Assembly (NCBI GenBank): GCA_943788405.1
Contig: CALSQD010000001.1
Location: forward strand, 310,001-374,000
Source: an uncultured Flavobacteriales bacterium
Lineage (GTDB): Bacteria > Bacteroidota > Bacteroidia > Flavobacteriales > BACL11
Direction: 5' to 3'
Length of the DNA: 64,000 nt
The translations under genes were made by a program, and so were the position numbers. The notes under the pieces were generated by a model. The model was not told the DNA's origin. It worked only from the letters and a program-made list of their open reading frames with translations, and ran no database searches. Positions 8,186 through 18,011 of this stretch are shown one piece after another. Within the stretch, counting starts at the first letter, position 1. Each line of letters opens with the position of its first letter.

Positions 8186-10486
8186 ATGAAGAAGTACTTT
8201 TTTATTTTTATCTTATTTTGGCTGCCTTCAGCTAGTTTTGCACAATTTTCTGATGATTTTTCAGATGGAAATTTTACAAATAATCCAACTTGGATAGGAG
8301 ATATTGGTAATTTTGAGGTGGATAGTAATTTTAGCTTACACCTAAATGATAGTACAACTAATACTTCTTATATTGCTACTCAAAGTAATGCAATACTCAA
8401 TGGAAGTTGGGAGTTTAATGTCAGATTAAATTTTGACCCATCAAGCTCAAATTATGCAAAAGTTTATTTAATCTCTGATGAGCAAGATTTAACAACAAAT
8501 CTAAATGGTGTTTATGTGAAAATTGGAGGGGAAAGTGGAACTGTTGATAATATTAGTCTTTATACCCAAATTGGAAATACCAACGCAAAAATAATTGATG
8601 GCGGAATTGGAATTGCAGCATCAAATCCTAATTTAAGAATAAAAGTTAACCGAGATAATTTAGGGAATTGGGAGCTATTCACAGATACATCTGGAGTATA
8701 TTTTTTAGAAGGAATAGCTTTTGATAATAGCATTACATCCTCAAATTATTTTGGTGTTATTTGTAAATATACAAGTACCCGGGCCGATAAATTTTGGTTT
8801 GATAATTTTAATGTTAGCGGAATTGCTGACACAAGTACTCCTCAACAAATCAATCAAAATCAAGTGCTAATTAATGAAATATTTGTTGACCCTAGCCCAT
8901 CCATTGGCCTACCAGAAGTAGAGTATATTGAACTTTACAATACTACAAACAAACAAATTGATTTAAGCGAATGGACAATCACTATAGGTAGTTCAGAAAA
9001 AGTTTTTCCTACTGCAATAATTGAAGCTGATAGTTTTGTGATTTTGATAAAAGAGACTGCTTTAGATTCCTTCTCAAGCCCAATTTCTAAAATTGGTTTT
9101 TCTTCCTCTTCTTTAAGTAATAGTGGTTCAGATATAATCTTAAAAGACAACAATGGAAAAACTATAAATGCAATTTCCTATACAAACAAGTGGTATAAGG
9201 ACGATAATAAAAATGAGGGTGGGTGGAGTATTGAACAGGTAAATCCTAACTTATTTTGTGAAGGAAAAAACAATTGGAGAGCATCAATTGCTAATATTGG
9301 TGGTACGCCAGGCGCACAAAATTCAGTTATTGGCGAGACAATTTATATTGAAGATTTTAGAATCACAAAAGCATATATTATTGATAGTAATAAAGTTAAA
9401 ATTCATTGGAACAAAAGCTTAGATTCTCTATTACTTTCTGATAGCTCAATGTTTGAAGTCAATGGAATTGCCGCAATAAAAAGCACGCCTTTAGCTCCAT
9501 TTTTTAATGCTGTGAACTTGACTTTTAATTTTAACTTTTTAGAAAATATTACTTATACTGCATCAGCAAATGGGTTAATTGATTGCTCAGGAAATTTACT
9601 TAGTAATAGTATTGGTTTTGGAATTTCTGATTCCACTTTGGAAAAGAAAATTATAATTAATGAAGTGCTTTTTAACCCTAAAGAAAATGGGATTGATTAT
9701 GTTGAAATCTACAATAATTCCAACTCATTTTTGGATTTATCAAAATTAAGAATAGCCAACTTTTTTGAGTTTGGAGGAATTTTAAGTCCAGAAAACATCC
9801 ATATAATAACTGAAGAAATTCAACTTTTTGCTCCTCATACATATTTAGTTTTAACAAGTGATACTGCAAAAGTAAAAGCACAATACCGAACAGAAAATCC
9901 TTATCAATTTATTGAAATGGAGAGCTTCCCAACACTATCCAATGAAGATGGAACAATTTGCATTGTACATCAATCCTTAAACCAAATTATTGATGCTTTT
10001 GCTTACCATGGAGACATGCACTTTTCACTTCTATCAACTACAGATGGAGTAAGTTTAGAACGACTAAATAAAAATGAAAAAACACAAAATAGTAGCAATT
10101 GGCACTCAGCAGCCAGCACGGTTGGCTTTGGAACACCAACCTACAAAAACTCCCAACAATATATCAACCAGAGTATTGGGCAAATAAATGTTGAGCCAAA
10201 ATCATTTACACCAAATAATGATGGAAATAAAGATATTTGCAATATCAATTGGAACTTTAGCAAACCAAATTTAATGGCAACAATTGCAGTTTTTGATAGT
10301 GAAGGAAGGCAAGTAAATAAGCTATTAAATAATAAAATGATTGGCAATACAGGAAATGTGATTTGGGACGGGACATCAGAAAATGGCTTGAAACTAAACA
10401 CAGGAATCTATATTATTTTGGTAGAAGTATTTTCAGAAAATGGAGAAGTTGAAAAATTTAAAAATGCAATAGTACTTAGCAGATAA
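8186..10486 (+). CDS. secreted lamin-tail-domain protein with FlgD-like C-terminal domain
   Basis: 766-aa exported protein. The start is set at the ATG at 8186 because it is followed at once by a signal peptide (MKKYFFIFILFWLPSASFA, cleavage before QFSDDF). An N-terminal LamG-like beta-sandwich (about residues 20-210) is followed by two lamin-tail (LTD) domains, opening with VLINEIFVDPSP and IIINEVLFNPKENG. The C-terminus has SFTPNNDGNKD and ends GTSENGLKLNTGIYIILVEV, like FlgD-type Ig or gliding-associated domains. This suggests T9SS-linked export to the cell surface. LTD proteins in Bacteroidota are often near DNA-binding or nuclease modules, but none is seen here. It ends by sharing one base with the uvrC start (TAATG). 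Confidence 0.85.
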   Translation: MKKYFFIFILFWLPSASFAQFSDDFSDGNFTNNPTWIGDIGNFEVDSNFSLHLNDSTTNTSYIATQSNAILNGSWEFNVRLNFDPSSSNYAKVYLISDEQDLTTNLNGVYVKIGGESGTVDNISLYTQIGNTNAKIIDGGIGIAASNPNLRIKVNRDNLGNWELFTDTSGVYFLEGIAFDNSITSSNYFGVICKYTSTRADKFWFDNFNVSGIADTSTPQQINQNQVLINEIFVDPSPSIGLPEVEYIELYNTTNKQIDLSEWTITIGSSEKVFPTAIIEADSFVILIKETALDSFSSPISKIGFSSSSLSNSGSDIILKDNNGKTINAISYTNKWYKDDNKNEGGWSIEQVNPNLFCEGKNNWRASIANIGGTPGAQNSVIGETIYIEDFRITKAYIIDSNKVKIHWNKSLDSLLLSDSSMFEVNGIAAIKSTPLAPFFNAVNLTFNFNFLENITYTASANGLIDCSGNLLSNSIGFGISDSTLEKKIIINEVLFNPKENGIDYVEIYNNSNSFLDLSKLRIANFFEFGGILSPENIHIITEEIQLFAPHTYLVLTSDTAKVKAQYRTENPYQFIEMESFPTLSNEDGTICIVHQSLNQIIDAFAYHGDMHFSLLSTTDGVSLERLNKNEKTQNSSNWHSAASTVGFGTPTYKNSQQYINQSIGQINVEPKSFTPNNDGNKDICNINWNFSKPNLMATIAVFDSEGRQVNKLLNNKMIGNTGNVIWDGTSENGLKLNTGIYIILVEVFSENGEVEKFKNAIVLSR

Positions 10487-12273
10487 TGCCGGCAACTGAA
10501 CACATAAAAAACTTACTAAAACTTATCCCTGAAAAGGCTGGAGTATATCGATACTATGATAAAAATGAAACATTATTATATGTTGGAAAGGCTAAGAATT
10601 TAAAGAAAAGAGTAAGTTCCTATTTCAATAAAAAACAAGAACACGGAAAAACAAAAGTACTTGTCAGTAAGATTCACGACATACAATATGTAGTTGTTCC
10701 TACTGAGATTGATGCTCTTTTATTAGAGAACAATCTGATAAAAAAACATCAACCAAAATATAATGTTGCCTTAAAGGATGGGAAAACTTACCCTTGGATT
10801 TGTATTAAAAACGAACCTTTCCCAAGGATTTTTCAAACTAGAAATGTGATAAAAGATGGCTCAGAATATTTTGGACCTTATACTTCAGTACGCCTTGTAA
10901 AAACGCTTTTGGATTTCTTTCAACAACTCTATCCTTTGCGAAATTGTACCCTTAGCTTAACGGATAAAAACATCAAAGCAAAAAAATTTAAGGTGTGTTT
11001 GGAATATCATATTGGGAACTGTTTAGGACCTTGTGAGGACAAGCAAAAACCTGCTGATTACGAATTGAACATTGAACATATAAAACAAATTATTAAAGGA
11101 GATATAAAGTCTGTAACACAGCATTTAAAAACGGCTATGCTTCAATTTTCAAATGAAATGGAGTTTGAAAAAGCACAATCCATAAAAGAGAAAATTGACC
11201 TTTTAAATAATTATCAAGCAAAGTCAACTATTGTAAATCCTAAAATTAATGATGTTGATGTGTTTACCATTCTTTCGGATGAAGAAAATGCTTTTGTGAA
11301 TTATCTTAAGATAAATTCTGGTGCTATAATTCAGGCACATACTTTGGAACTGAATAAAAAACTGAATGAAACTGAACAAGAGTTATTGCAATTAGCAATT
11401 ATTGAACTTAGGCAAAGATTTAAGAGTACTTCCAAAACAATTTATTGTTCGCATTCTTTAGAAAATGTTTGGGAGGATTTGAGCATTACCATTCCTAAAA
11501 TTGGAGATAAGAAAAAACTAATTGACCTCAGTTTAAGGAATGCAAAATATATGCAGTTGGATAAGAAAAAACGCAAAATCAATAATATTGAAAAGCAAGA
11601 TAACAAGCGTATTTTGGAACAAATGCAAAAGGATTTAAATCTGATTGATCGCCCAAGACATATTGAGTGTTTTGATAATTCCAATATACAAGGAACAAAT
11701 CCTGTAGCAGCATGTGTAGTATTCAAAAATGCAAGACCAAGCAAAAAAGAATATCGCCATTTTAATATCAAAACAGTTGTTGGTCCTGATGATTTTGCAA
11801 GTATGGAAGAGGTAGTTTACAGGAGGTACAAACGCCTTTTGGAAGAAGAAGAACCATTACCAGAACTGATTGTTATAGATGGCGGGAAAGGACAATTAAG
11901 TTCGGCAGTAAAGAGTTTGGATAAATTAAAATTGAGAGGGAAAATAGCCATTATTGGTATTGCAAAACGCTTGGAAGAAATTTATTTCCCTGGAGATAGT
12001 GTCCCCTTATATTTGGATAAACGATCAGAAAGTTTAAAAATAATACAACAACTAAGAGATGAAGCGCATCGTTTTGGAATAACACATCATCGTAAACAAA
12101 GAAACAAAAGCAGCCTAGGCACTTCTTTAGATAGTATTGATGGTATAGGACCAAAAACTGTTGAGCTCCTTATTAAACACTTTGGCTCAGTAAAAAAAGT
12201 AATGGAGGCTAAAAAAGAAGAATTAATTAAGTTGATTGGGAAAAGTAAGGCAGAGAAGGTTTTGAAATCTTAA
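10486..12273 (+). CDS. uvrC: UvrABC system protein C
   Basis: Dual-incision nuclease of nucleotide excision repair, acting with UvrA and UvrB. 595 aa, the usual length. Domains in order: GIY-YIG nuclease (AGVYRYYD ... [14 protein letters not shown], about residues 15-92), cysteine-rich linker ([15 protein letters not shown]), UVR motif ([16 protein letters not shown]), RNase H-like endonuclease with [15 protein letters not shown] and [12 protein letters not shown], and a C-terminal helix-hairpin-helix ([15 protein letters not shown]). The start overlaps the stop of the lamin-tail gene by one base, so translation may be coupled. Its stop codon overlaps that of the convergent integrase remnant. 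Confidence 0.97.
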   Translation: MPATEHIKNLLKLIPEKAGVYRYYDKNETLLYVGKAKNLKKRVSSYFNKKQEHGKTKVLVSKIHDIQYVVVPTEIDALLLENNLIKKHQPKYNVALKDGKTYPWICIKNEPFPRIFQTRNVIKDGSEYFGPYTSVRLVKTLLDFFQQLYPLRNCTLSLTDKNIKAKKFKVCLEYHIGNCLGPCEDKQKPADYELNIEHIKQIIKGDIKSVTQHLKTAMLQFSNEMEFEKAQSIKEKIDLLNNYQAKSTIVNPKINDVDVFTILSDEENAFVNYLKINSGAIIQAHTLELNKKLNETEQELLQLAIIELRQRFKSTSKTIYCSHSLENVWEDLSITIPKIGDKKKLIDLSLRNAKYMQLDKKKRKINNIEKQDNKRILEQMQKDLNLIDRPRHIECFDNSNIQGTNPVAACVVFKNARPSKKEYRHFNIKTVVGPDDFASMEEVVYRRYKRLLEEEEPLPELIVIDGGKGQLSSAVKSLDKLKLRGKIAIIGIAKRLEEIYFPGDSVPLYLDKRSESLKIIQQLRDEAHRFGITHHRKQRNKSSLGTSLDSIDGIGPKTVELLIKHFGSVKKVMEAKKEELIKLIGKSKAEKVLKS

Positions 12274-12563
12274 AGGCTATCAAAAGGACTTTTCACTTTT
12301 AATAAAGTTGGTGTCGCTATATGTGTATAAATCATAGTAGTATTTAAACTATGATGTCCTAATAATTTCTGAATAATTCTAACATCAACCCCATCTTCTA
12401 ACAAATGAGTAGCATAACTATGGCGTAAGGTATGAGGAGTAGCATTTTTCTTAATCCCTACTTTTTTAACTACCCTATTAAATATCTGCCGAATACTGGT
12501 TGCTGTATATTTCCCTCCTTTTTGTCCTTCAAATAAATATTTGTTAGGCGTAAAAGGCTGCAC
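12270..12563 (-). pseudogene. tyrosine recombinase/integrase, C-terminal remnant
   Basis: About 97 codons encode only the C-terminal quarter of a XerC/D- or IntI-like tyrosine recombinase: [11 protein letters not shown], then [15 protein letters not shown] (Arg-His box), [15 protein letters not shown] with the catalytic tyrosine, and a natural end SPFDSL. The first catalytic arginine and the whole DNA-binding N-terminal domain are missing. An in-frame TAG lies just upstream of a GTG at 12563. The homology breaks at the inverted-repeat motif at 12541-12551, so the gene was probably cut there by a rearrangement. The surviving part has no internal stop or frameshift. The stop overlaps the uvrC stop by 4 bases. 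Activity is not expected. Confidence 0.8.
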
Positions 12564-12680
12564 CTACGATTGCTACGCTTTTTCAAAGCTACCACAATCT
12601 ATTTTACGCCTAATGGCTCAACATTCAAAAAAAAGAAAAACAAGCCGCAGCTTCACTTTTTAAAGTGATACGCCTAACAA
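12541..12680. repeat. inverted-repeat cluster with attC-like core motifs
   Basis: TTGTTAGGCGT (12541-12551) is repeated in inverse as ACGCCTAACAA (12670-12680). A further perfect 12-base inverse match pairs TTAGGCGTAAAA (12544-12555) with TTTTACGCCTAA (12602-12613). The cores GTTAGGC and GCCTAAC fit the integron attC box patterns GTTRRRY and RYYYAAC. They occur in the order that would bound a cassette rather than a single attC. No gene is seen inside. The left repeat coincides with the break in the integrase remnant. Confidence 0.6.
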
Positions 12681-12871
12681 CCGTCTAAAGCTTAATATCC
12701 TACAGCATCTTTTTTTGAAACTAATTTTCATTCCTTTTTGTTTAAAATATAAAAACTATATTTACCAAAAACAAAAGCACGAAAACTAAGTTTACACGGT
12801 GAGCCATTAACCGCAAGGTTGAGACCAAAGCACCCTTAATCTGTAACGAGAATAAAATACTCTTAAACAAT
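12564..12871. other. non-coding stretch between the integrase remnant and a small membrane protein gene
   Basis: About 308 bases without a credible gene. The left part holds the inverted-repeat cluster described separately. The right part (12681-12871) contains no strong hairpin, promoter match or RNA gene that I can recognise. It is somewhat less AT-rich around 12790-12850 than its surroundings. Confidence 0.6.
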
Positions 12872-13135
12872 TTGAAAGATAAAAACCTCATACTCATAAT
12901 TTCAGTAGTCATATTCCTTTTACTCATCCCTTTAATAGCAATGCAATTCACCAATGAAGTAAATTGGGATATTTTGGATTTTATTGTTGCCGCCTTTCTA
13001 CTATTTAGCACAGGTTTGGCTTGCAATTTTGCACTTCAAAAAGTGAAAAATACCCAATTTAGGGCTTCAATATGTCTGGCAATTCTAGCATTTCTTTTCC
13101 TTTTTTGGACTGAACTCGCTTTGGGAATATTTTAA
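12872..13135 (+). CDS. small conserved membrane protein
   Basis: 87-aa protein with three predicted transmembrane helices: LILIISVVIFLLLIPLIAM, FIVAAFLLFSTGLACNFAL and ICLAILAFLFLFWTELALGIF. The pattern MQFTNEVNWDILDF between helices 1 and 2 matches a small hypothetical family I recall from Bacteroidota; its function is unknown. Relatives as I remember them run a few residues further after LALGIF. The start is a TTG (TTGAAAGATAAA) with no ATG in a better place, so the exact start is uncertain. It lies at the edge of the rearranged patch next to the integrase remnant and may have moved with it. Confidence 0.7.
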   Translation: MKDKNLILIISVVIFLLLIPLIAMQFTNEVNWDILDFIVAAFLLFSTGLACNFALQKVKNTQFRASICLAILAFLFLFWTELALGIF

Positions 13136-13194
13136 TAAATAAAATTGTTTTCCACCCCTCACCTTTTCAGATAGCAGTTGTGAGAAATTTAGTC

Positions 13195-13202
13195 TACTTT
13201 TG
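13195..13202 (+). promoter_or_regulatory. -7 element upstream of the 13244 gene
   Basis: TACTTTTG followed by CACAA matches TAnnTTTG and lies 41 bases before the ATG at 13244. A TTG at 13178-13180 is 14 bases upstream, closer than the usual 17-23, so the -33 element is doubtful. Confidence 0.45.
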
Positions 13203-13243
13203 CACAACTTATTTTACACCCAAACCATCATCAAAAAACAAAC

Positions 13244-13570
13244 ATGGAACAATCAAAATTTTTAGAAAAAAATATTTTTACAGATTTAAATAACCTAAAT
13301 AATGGATTTGCTGAAGAAGGGATTCAATATTTTTCTGAAAACGATTTTGGTATTGTTTTAGACCGAGCTGAACATTTTGGATTGAGCATTTATACCATCA
13401 AGCCTTGGGCAAAAGATGAAACTCATGAAGCATCATCACACGAAAATCATAAAAAGAAAGCAACTGACCCAAAATGGTACAAAAAAGAGTTTTTGACACT
13501 TAAAACACGCCAAGCAGGCCTTTTATATGCTGCAACATATAAAGTTTCTAAAAAACTTTTAGCAAGGTAG
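13244..13570 (+). CDS. conserved hypothetical protein
   Basis: 108-aa soluble protein that I cannot assign to a named family. There is no signal peptide or membrane helix. The sequence has an acidic middle (DFGIVLDRAEHFGLSIYTIKPWAKDE), a histidine-rich stretch (HEASSHENHKKK) and a basic C-terminus (TYKVSKKLLAR). It has its own putative promoter and ends one base before the convergent lysS stop. The ATG start follows a run of A residues and is the only good candidate. Confidence 0.6.
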   Translation: MEQSKFLEKNIFTDLNNLNNGFAEEGIQYFSENDFGIVLDRAEHFGLSIYTIKPWAKDETHEASSHENHKKKATDPKWYKKEFLTLKTRQAGLLYAATYKVSKKLLAR

Positions 13571-13571
13571 A

Positions 13572-15092
13572 TTACTCCTCAGCCCCTCCTTTTTCTGCTT
13601 TCATTTGAGGGAAAAACAATACATCTTGAATAGAATTAGAGTTGGTCATAATCATGCTCAACCTATCAATTCCAATACCTAAACCTGCAGTTGGAGGCAT
13701 TCCGTATTCAATTGCTCTTAGGAAATCTTCATCCAATAACATTGCCTCATCATCACCTCTTTTTCCTAATTCCAATTGCTCTTCAAATCGCGCTCTTTGG
13801 TCAATAGGATCGTTCAATTCTGAAAAGGCATTACAGATTTCTTTTCCGTTACAAATTGCTTCAAAACGCTCAACTAATCCTTCATGCTCTCTGTGTTTTT
13901 TTGCCAATGGTGACATCTCAACAGGATAGTCCGTAATGAAAGTAGGTTGTATCAATTGTCCTTCACATTTTTCTCCAAAAATCTCATCAATTAATTTTCC
14001 TCTTCCCATGCTTTTATCCACCTCAACTCCTAATTTTTTAGCAGTTTCAGCCATAGTAGCCTCATCCATTTTTGAGATATCAATTCCTGTAAAATGCTCA
14101 ATTGCCTCATACATGGTATAACGCTTCCAAGGCCTTTGGAAATTGATTAAATTATCACCTACCTGAACTTCAGTTTTTCTGTGTAAATCCATGGCAATTT
14201 TCTCAACCATTTCTTCCACTAAATCCATCATCCAAGCATAATCCTTATAGGCAACATACAATTCCATTTGTGTAAATTCAGGATTATGAAAACGACTCAT
14301 CCCTTCATTTCTAAAATCTTTTGAAAACTCATATACTCCATCAAAACCACCAACAACTAATCTCTTTAAGTATAGCTCATTTGCAATCCTAAGGTACAAT
14401 TCCATGTCCAAAGTATTGTGGTGAGTTTTAAACGGACGAGCAGCAGCACCACCATAAAGTGGTTGTAAAATTGGAGTTTCAACCTCCAGATATTCTTTCT
14501 TATTCAAAAACTCACGCATAGAGTTTGTTAATTTTGTACGCTTAATAAAAGCATCCTTTACTTCAAGATTTACTACTAAATCCACATACCTTTGTCTGTA
14601 TCTTTTTTCAGGATCAGTAAAAGCATCATGTATAGTTCCGTCAGCATCCACCTTTGGCAAAGGCAATGGGCGTAAGGATTTTGTAAGTACTTTTAACTCT
14701 TTTACTTTTACTGATGTTTCTCCAACTTTAGTAGTAAAAACAGTTCCTTTAACACCAATAATATCACCAATATCCAACAGTTTTTTAAAAACTGTATTGT
14801 ACATAGTTTTATCTTCCCCTTCACAAATCTCGTCTCTATTTACATAAATCTGAATTTTTCCATCTGCATCTTGCAACTCTGCAAAAGAAGCTTTACCCAT
14901 AATTCTTCTGCTCATCAATCTTCCTGCAAGCACTACATTTAACTCCTCTCCCTCCTTGTACTTTTCCTTAATCTGTTTGGATGTTATGTTTACATCAAAT
15001 AGGTCAGCTGGATAAGGATCCACTCCTAAATCTCTTAATTTTTGTAAGGATTCTCTTCTCACTAATTCTTGCTCGGAAAGTACTCTTGTCAT
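13572..15092 (-). CDS. lysS: lysine-tRNA ligase (class II)
   Basis: Charges tRNA-Lys in the cytoplasm. 506 aa, the normal class IIb length. An N-terminal OB-fold anticodon-binding domain ([23 protein letters not shown]) precedes the catalytic domain. Motif 1 is around [18 protein letters not shown], motif 2 is [20 protein letters not shown], and motif 3 is [13 protein letters not shown] minus-strand TATCTTTG element lies 16 bases upstream (15115-15108). It is divergent from the phosphosugar isomerase gene across 82 bases. Confidence 0.98.
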   Translation of the reverse strand: MTRVLSEQELVRRESLQKLRDLGVDPYPADLFDVNITSKQIKEKYKEGEELNVVLAGRLMSRRIMGKASFAELQDADGKIQIYVNRDEICEGEDKTMYNTVFKKLLDIGDIIGVKGTVFTTKVGETSVKVKELKVLTKSLRPLPLPKVDADGTIHDAFTDPEKRYRQRYVDLVVNLEVKDAFIKRTKLTNSMREFLNKKEYLEVETPILQPLYGGAAARPFKTHHNTLDMELYLRIANELYLKRLVVGGFDGVYEFSKDFRNEGMSRFHNPEFTQMELYVAYKDYAWMMDLVEEMVEKIAMDLHRKTEVQVGDNLINFQRPWKRYTMYEAIEHFTGIDISKMDEATMAETAKKLGVEVDKSMGRGKLIDEIFGEKCEGQLIQPTFITDYPVEMSPLAKKHREHEGLVERFEAICNGKEICNAFSELNDPIDQRARFEEQLELGKRGDDEAMLLDEDFLRAIEYGMPPTAGLGIGIDRLSMIMTNSNSIQDVLFFPQMKAEKGGAEE

Positions 15093-15107
15093 CTGTTAAA
15101 TTTTTTG

Positions 15108-15115
15108 CAAAGATA
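15108..15115 (-). promoter_or_regulatory. -7 element upstream of lysS
   Basis: The minus strand reads TATCTTTG followed by CAA, matching TAnnTTTG, about 15 bases before the lysS ATG. No TTG at the expected -33 distance is obvious. Confidence 0.45.
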
Positions 15116-15174
15116 GGAATTCTTTTATCCTATTATTTCGTAATTTCGGCTTCTTTTAACAAAAGCTATTTAAG

Positions 15175-16164
15175 ATGAAAATGAACGATTATATCAATGA
15201 TTTTACCAATCATTTATCAGAAGCAATTGAGATTGCAAACAATACAAGTTTAACGCCTTACAGCAAAGAAATCAGAAATGTTTTGATTTGTGGTTTAGGC
15301 GGTTCAGGAATTGGAGGGACAATTGTAAGTGATATTATTTCGCCAAAAGTGAGCATTCCAATTGCTGCAACAAAAGATTACAGCATTCCTAATTTTGTAA
15401 ATGAGCACACACTTGTTATTGCAAATTCCTATTCTGGAAATACGGAAGAAACGCTTTATGCTTTGGAAAAATGCCAAGCAAGAGGAGCGGAAATTGCAGT
15501 AATTACTTCAGGCGGAAAATTAAAAACTATTGCTGAAGAAAATAAATACAACAAAATAATTATTCCAGGAAACCAACCACCAAGAGCTATGTTTGGCTAT
15601 GCGTTTACTGAGTTATTTTTCATGTTGAACCATTACGGAATTATTGATGCTTCTTTTAAATCAGACTTTGAAAAAGCAATTGCATTGCTAGATACAGAAA
15701 AAGCTGACATTCAAAAACAGGCAATGGGTTTGGCTAAAAAAATGTACAAGCAAACGCCAGTAATTTATGTGGCAAATGGCTTTGAAGGAGTAGCTGTTCG
15801 TTTTCGTCAACAAATAAATGAAAATAGTAAAATGTTATGTTGGCACCATGTTGTTCCTGAAATGAATCACAATGAATTATTAGGCTGGCGTACCAATGTT
15901 GATGGTTTGGCAGTTGTTTATTTCCGAAATAAATGTGATTATGACCGAAACCAAATAAGAATGGATATTAACAAAAAAGTAATTGCAAAATTCACTTCAA
16001 ATATTACTGAAATTTGGAGCAAAGGAGATTCTTTAATTGAAAATTCGCTTTACCATATTAACCTTGGGGATTGGGTAAGTTGGTATTTATCCGAAATGAA
16101 TAATGTAGATGCGATTGAGATAGATGTAATCAACTTTTTGAAAGGAGAATTAGGTAAAATATAA
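15175..16164 (+). CDS. bifunctional phosphoglucose/phosphomannose isomerase family protein
   Basis: 329-aa SIS-domain protein expected to interconvert glucose-6-phosphate (or mannose-6-phosphate) and fructose-6-phosphate. The first SIS domain has the phosphosugar loop LICGLGGSGIGGTIV and ANSYSGNTEETLYAL; the second spans roughly residues 190-320 with PEMNHNELLGW, a family signature. The length fits the archaeal-type PGI/PMI family rather than classical Pgi (about 550 aa). ATG codons occur at 15175 and 15181; the first is used here. The stop shares one base with lipB (TAATG), so it opens a tight four-gene run with lipB, the hydrolase and the exonuclease. Confidence 0.9.
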   Translation: MKMNDYINDFTNHLSEAIEIANNTSLTPYSKEIRNVLICGLGGSGIGGTIVSDIISPKVSIPIAATKDYSIPNFVNEHTLVIANSYSGNTEETLYALEKCQARGAEIAVITSGGKLKTIAEENKYNKIIIPGNQPPRAMFGYAFTELFFMLNHYGIIDASFKSDFEKAIALLDTEKADIQKQAMGLAKKMYKQTPVIYVANGFEGVAVRFRQQINENSKMLCWHHVVPEMNHNELLGWRTNVDGLAVVYFRNKCDYDRNQIRMDINKKVIAKFTSNITEIWSKGDSLIENSLYHINLGDWVSWYLSEMNNVDAIEIDVINFLKGELGKI

Positions 16165-16859
16165 TGAACAAAAAAGTATCATTTAAAGATTTAGGGCTGA
16201 TTGATTACAAAGAGTGTTGGGACTATCAAGAAGAACTTTTTGCAGAAATACTTGCTGTAAAATCAAGCAACCGAAAGGAAAACAAAACAGTTGCTACCAA
16301 AAATCATCTTATTTTTTGTGAGCATCCTCATGTTTATACGCTTGGGAAAAGTGGTGATGAAAAAAACCTTTTAGTAAATGAAGATTACCTTAAAAGTAGA
16401 GGAGCAACTTTTCATAAAATAAATAGAGGAGGAGATATTACCTATCATGGGCCTGGGCAAATTGTAGGCTATCCTATTTTTGATTTAGATAATTTTTTTA
16501 CAGATATCCATAAGTACTTGCGCTTTTTGGAAGAAGCTGTAATCCTTACTTTGAAAGAATATAACTTAGAAGCTGAACGATCTCCTGGAGAAACAGGAGT
16601 TTGGTTTGATGTTGGTACTCCAAAAGCAAGAAAAATATGTGCACTTGGCGTTAAAAGTAGCCGTTGGGTTACTATGCATGGTTTTGCGTTTAATGTAAAT
16701 GCTGATTTATCCTATTTTGGCAATATTATCCCCTGTGGAATAGTTGATAAAAAAGTTACTTCTTTACAGCAGGAATTAGGTAGAGAATTAGATTTTGAAG
16801 AAGTAAAAAATAAAGTAAAATCCCATTTAGTAGATTTATTTGAAATGGAAATTATATAA
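16164..16859 (+). CDS. lipB: lipoyl(octanoyl) transferase
   Basis: Transfers octanoyl groups from acyl carrier protein to lipoyl domains, the first step of lipoate assembly. 231 aa. Conserved regions are RGGDITYHGPGQIVGYPIFDL, ARKICALGVKSSRWVTMHG with the catalytic lysine K157, and the thioester-forming cysteine C191 in IIPCGIVDKKVTSL. It starts on the last base of the isomerase stop and ends directly against the next ATG. Octanoyl-ACP depends on the acpP and fabF products encoded elsewhere in this window. Confidence 0.96.
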   Translation: MNKKVSFKDLGLIDYKECWDYQEELFAEILAVKSSNRKENKTVATKNHLIFCEHPHVYTLGKSGDEKNLLVNEDYLKSRGATFHKINRGGDITYHGPGQIVGYPIFDLDNFFTDIHKYLRFLEEAVILTLKEYNLEAERSPGETGVWFDVGTPKARKICALGVKSSRWVTMHGFAFNVNADLSYFGNIIPCGIVDKKVTSLQQELGRELDFEEVKNKVKSHLVDLFEMEII

Positions 16860-18011
16860 ATGAAAAAACTCCTAAAATACCTAATCATTATTTTTGTAGC
16901 CCTTAACTTGCTTATTGTTATAAGTGGGAAAAGCTGGATGTACAAAGCAATTTCAATTACTTATTTAAAAGGATATTCTTCATCTTATATTGATGACTAT
17001 ATTCATTTTACTGCCAATACAATTAAAGATGGAAATCATCAAAAGTGGGCAATAGCAAATGATTACAACAAAGCTAAACTACCTGACTTTATTAAACCCA
17101 TAAATGACAAACTAGAAACAGTGGCTTTTATGGTAATTATAAATGATAGCATTCAATACGAGCAATATTGGTATGGCTATTCTGCTGATTCTATGTCTAA
17201 CTCTTTTTCTATGTCAAAAAGTTGGGTTGCAACATTAATAGGTGTAGCCATTAAAGAAGGAAAAATCAAAAGTATTGAGCAGCAAGTATGTGATTTTTTA
17301 CCTGATTTTTGTGAGGGAAGAAATTCAGAGTTAACCATAAAAGACTTACTTACTATGAGTTCCGGTCTTAATTGGACTGAAGATTATTACAATCCAATAG
17401 GGCAAACTGCAGAGGCTTATTATGGGAGTAATTTAAGGGAGTTGGTGAGCAGCCTAAAAGTTATAGAAACCCCAGGAAAAGTATTCAAATACCATAGTTC
17501 ATGTACTCAATTATTAACTTTTGTTGTAGAAGAAGCCACAGGGAAAACAATAAGCGAATATGCCTCAGAAAAATTGTGGCAACCTATGGGAGCAAAACAC
17601 CCTGCACTTTGGAATACAAATACAGAGGGTGGAGATGAAAAAGGTTTTTGTTGTATCAATTCTAATGCGAGAGATTTTGCTCGTTTAGGAAAACTTTACA
17701 TGAATCACGGAAACTGGAATGGAAAGCAGTTAATTGACAGTTCCTATGTGGAATCGGCTACTTCAATTGCTGATTTGCTAGATGAAAAAGGAAATGAAAA
17801 CACAAATTATGGCTATCAGTTTTGGATGACTAACTATAAAGAAATGCACATCTATTACGCAAGAGGGCTATGGGGGCAGTATGTGATTTGTATCCCTGAA
17901 AAAGATATGATTGTGGTAAGGCTGGGAAGAAAATTTGGAGCTATTTTAGAAGATGGACACCATGATGATTTTTACCAATTTATTGATGCAGCACTTGAAA
18001 TGTACCCTTAA
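16860..18011 (+). CDS. beta-lactamase family serine hydrolase (membrane-anchored)
   Basis: 383-aa hydrolase of the class C beta-lactamase / DD-peptidase fold. One N-terminal hydrophobic segment (LLKYLIIIFVALNLLIVIS) serves as a signal anchor, so it should face the periplasm. The active-site S-x-x-K is S117-M-S-K120, and the second element is Y-H-S in VFKYHSSCTQL. A late HDDF/HHDDFYQF region takes the place of the KTG box and is not a clear match. The substrate is unknown; many relatives are esterases or peptidases rather than antibiotic-degrading enzymes. Start and stop abut lipB and the exonuclease with no gap. Confidence 0.85.
   Translation: MKKLLKYLIIIFVALNLLIVISGKSWMYKAISITYLKGYSSSYIDDYIHFTANTIKDGNHQKWAIANDYNKAKLPDFIKPINDKLETVAFMVIINDSIQYEQYWYGYSADSMSNSFSMSKSWVATLIGVAIKEGKIKSIEQQVCDFLPDFCEGRNSELTIKDLLTMSSGLNWTEDYYNPIGQTAEAYYGSNLRELVSSLKVIETPGKVFKYHSSCTQLLTFVVEEATGKTISEYASEKLWQPMGAKHPALWNTNTEGGDEKGFCCINSNARDFARLGKLYMNHGNWNGKQLIDSSYVESATSIADLLDEKGNENTNYGYQFWMTNYKEMHIYYARGLWGQYVICIPEKDMIVVRLGRKFGAILEDGHHDDFYQFIDAALEMYP

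Noticed and set aside
11442-11771. 109-aa minus-strand frame inside uvrC
   Set aside because: It is antisense to the conserved UvrC endonuclease domain and has the composition of a shadow frame.
12742-13026. 94-aa minus-strand frame next to the integrase remnant
   Set aside because: It is antisense to the small membrane protein whose plus-strand pattern MQFTNEVNW is family-like; no independent support.
16860-18011. beta-lactamase-fold gene as an antibiotic resistance determinant
   Set aside because: Only fold-level motifs (SMSK, YHS) are seen and the KTG box is unclear; many such hydrolases are unrelated to resistance, and the context is housekeeping.
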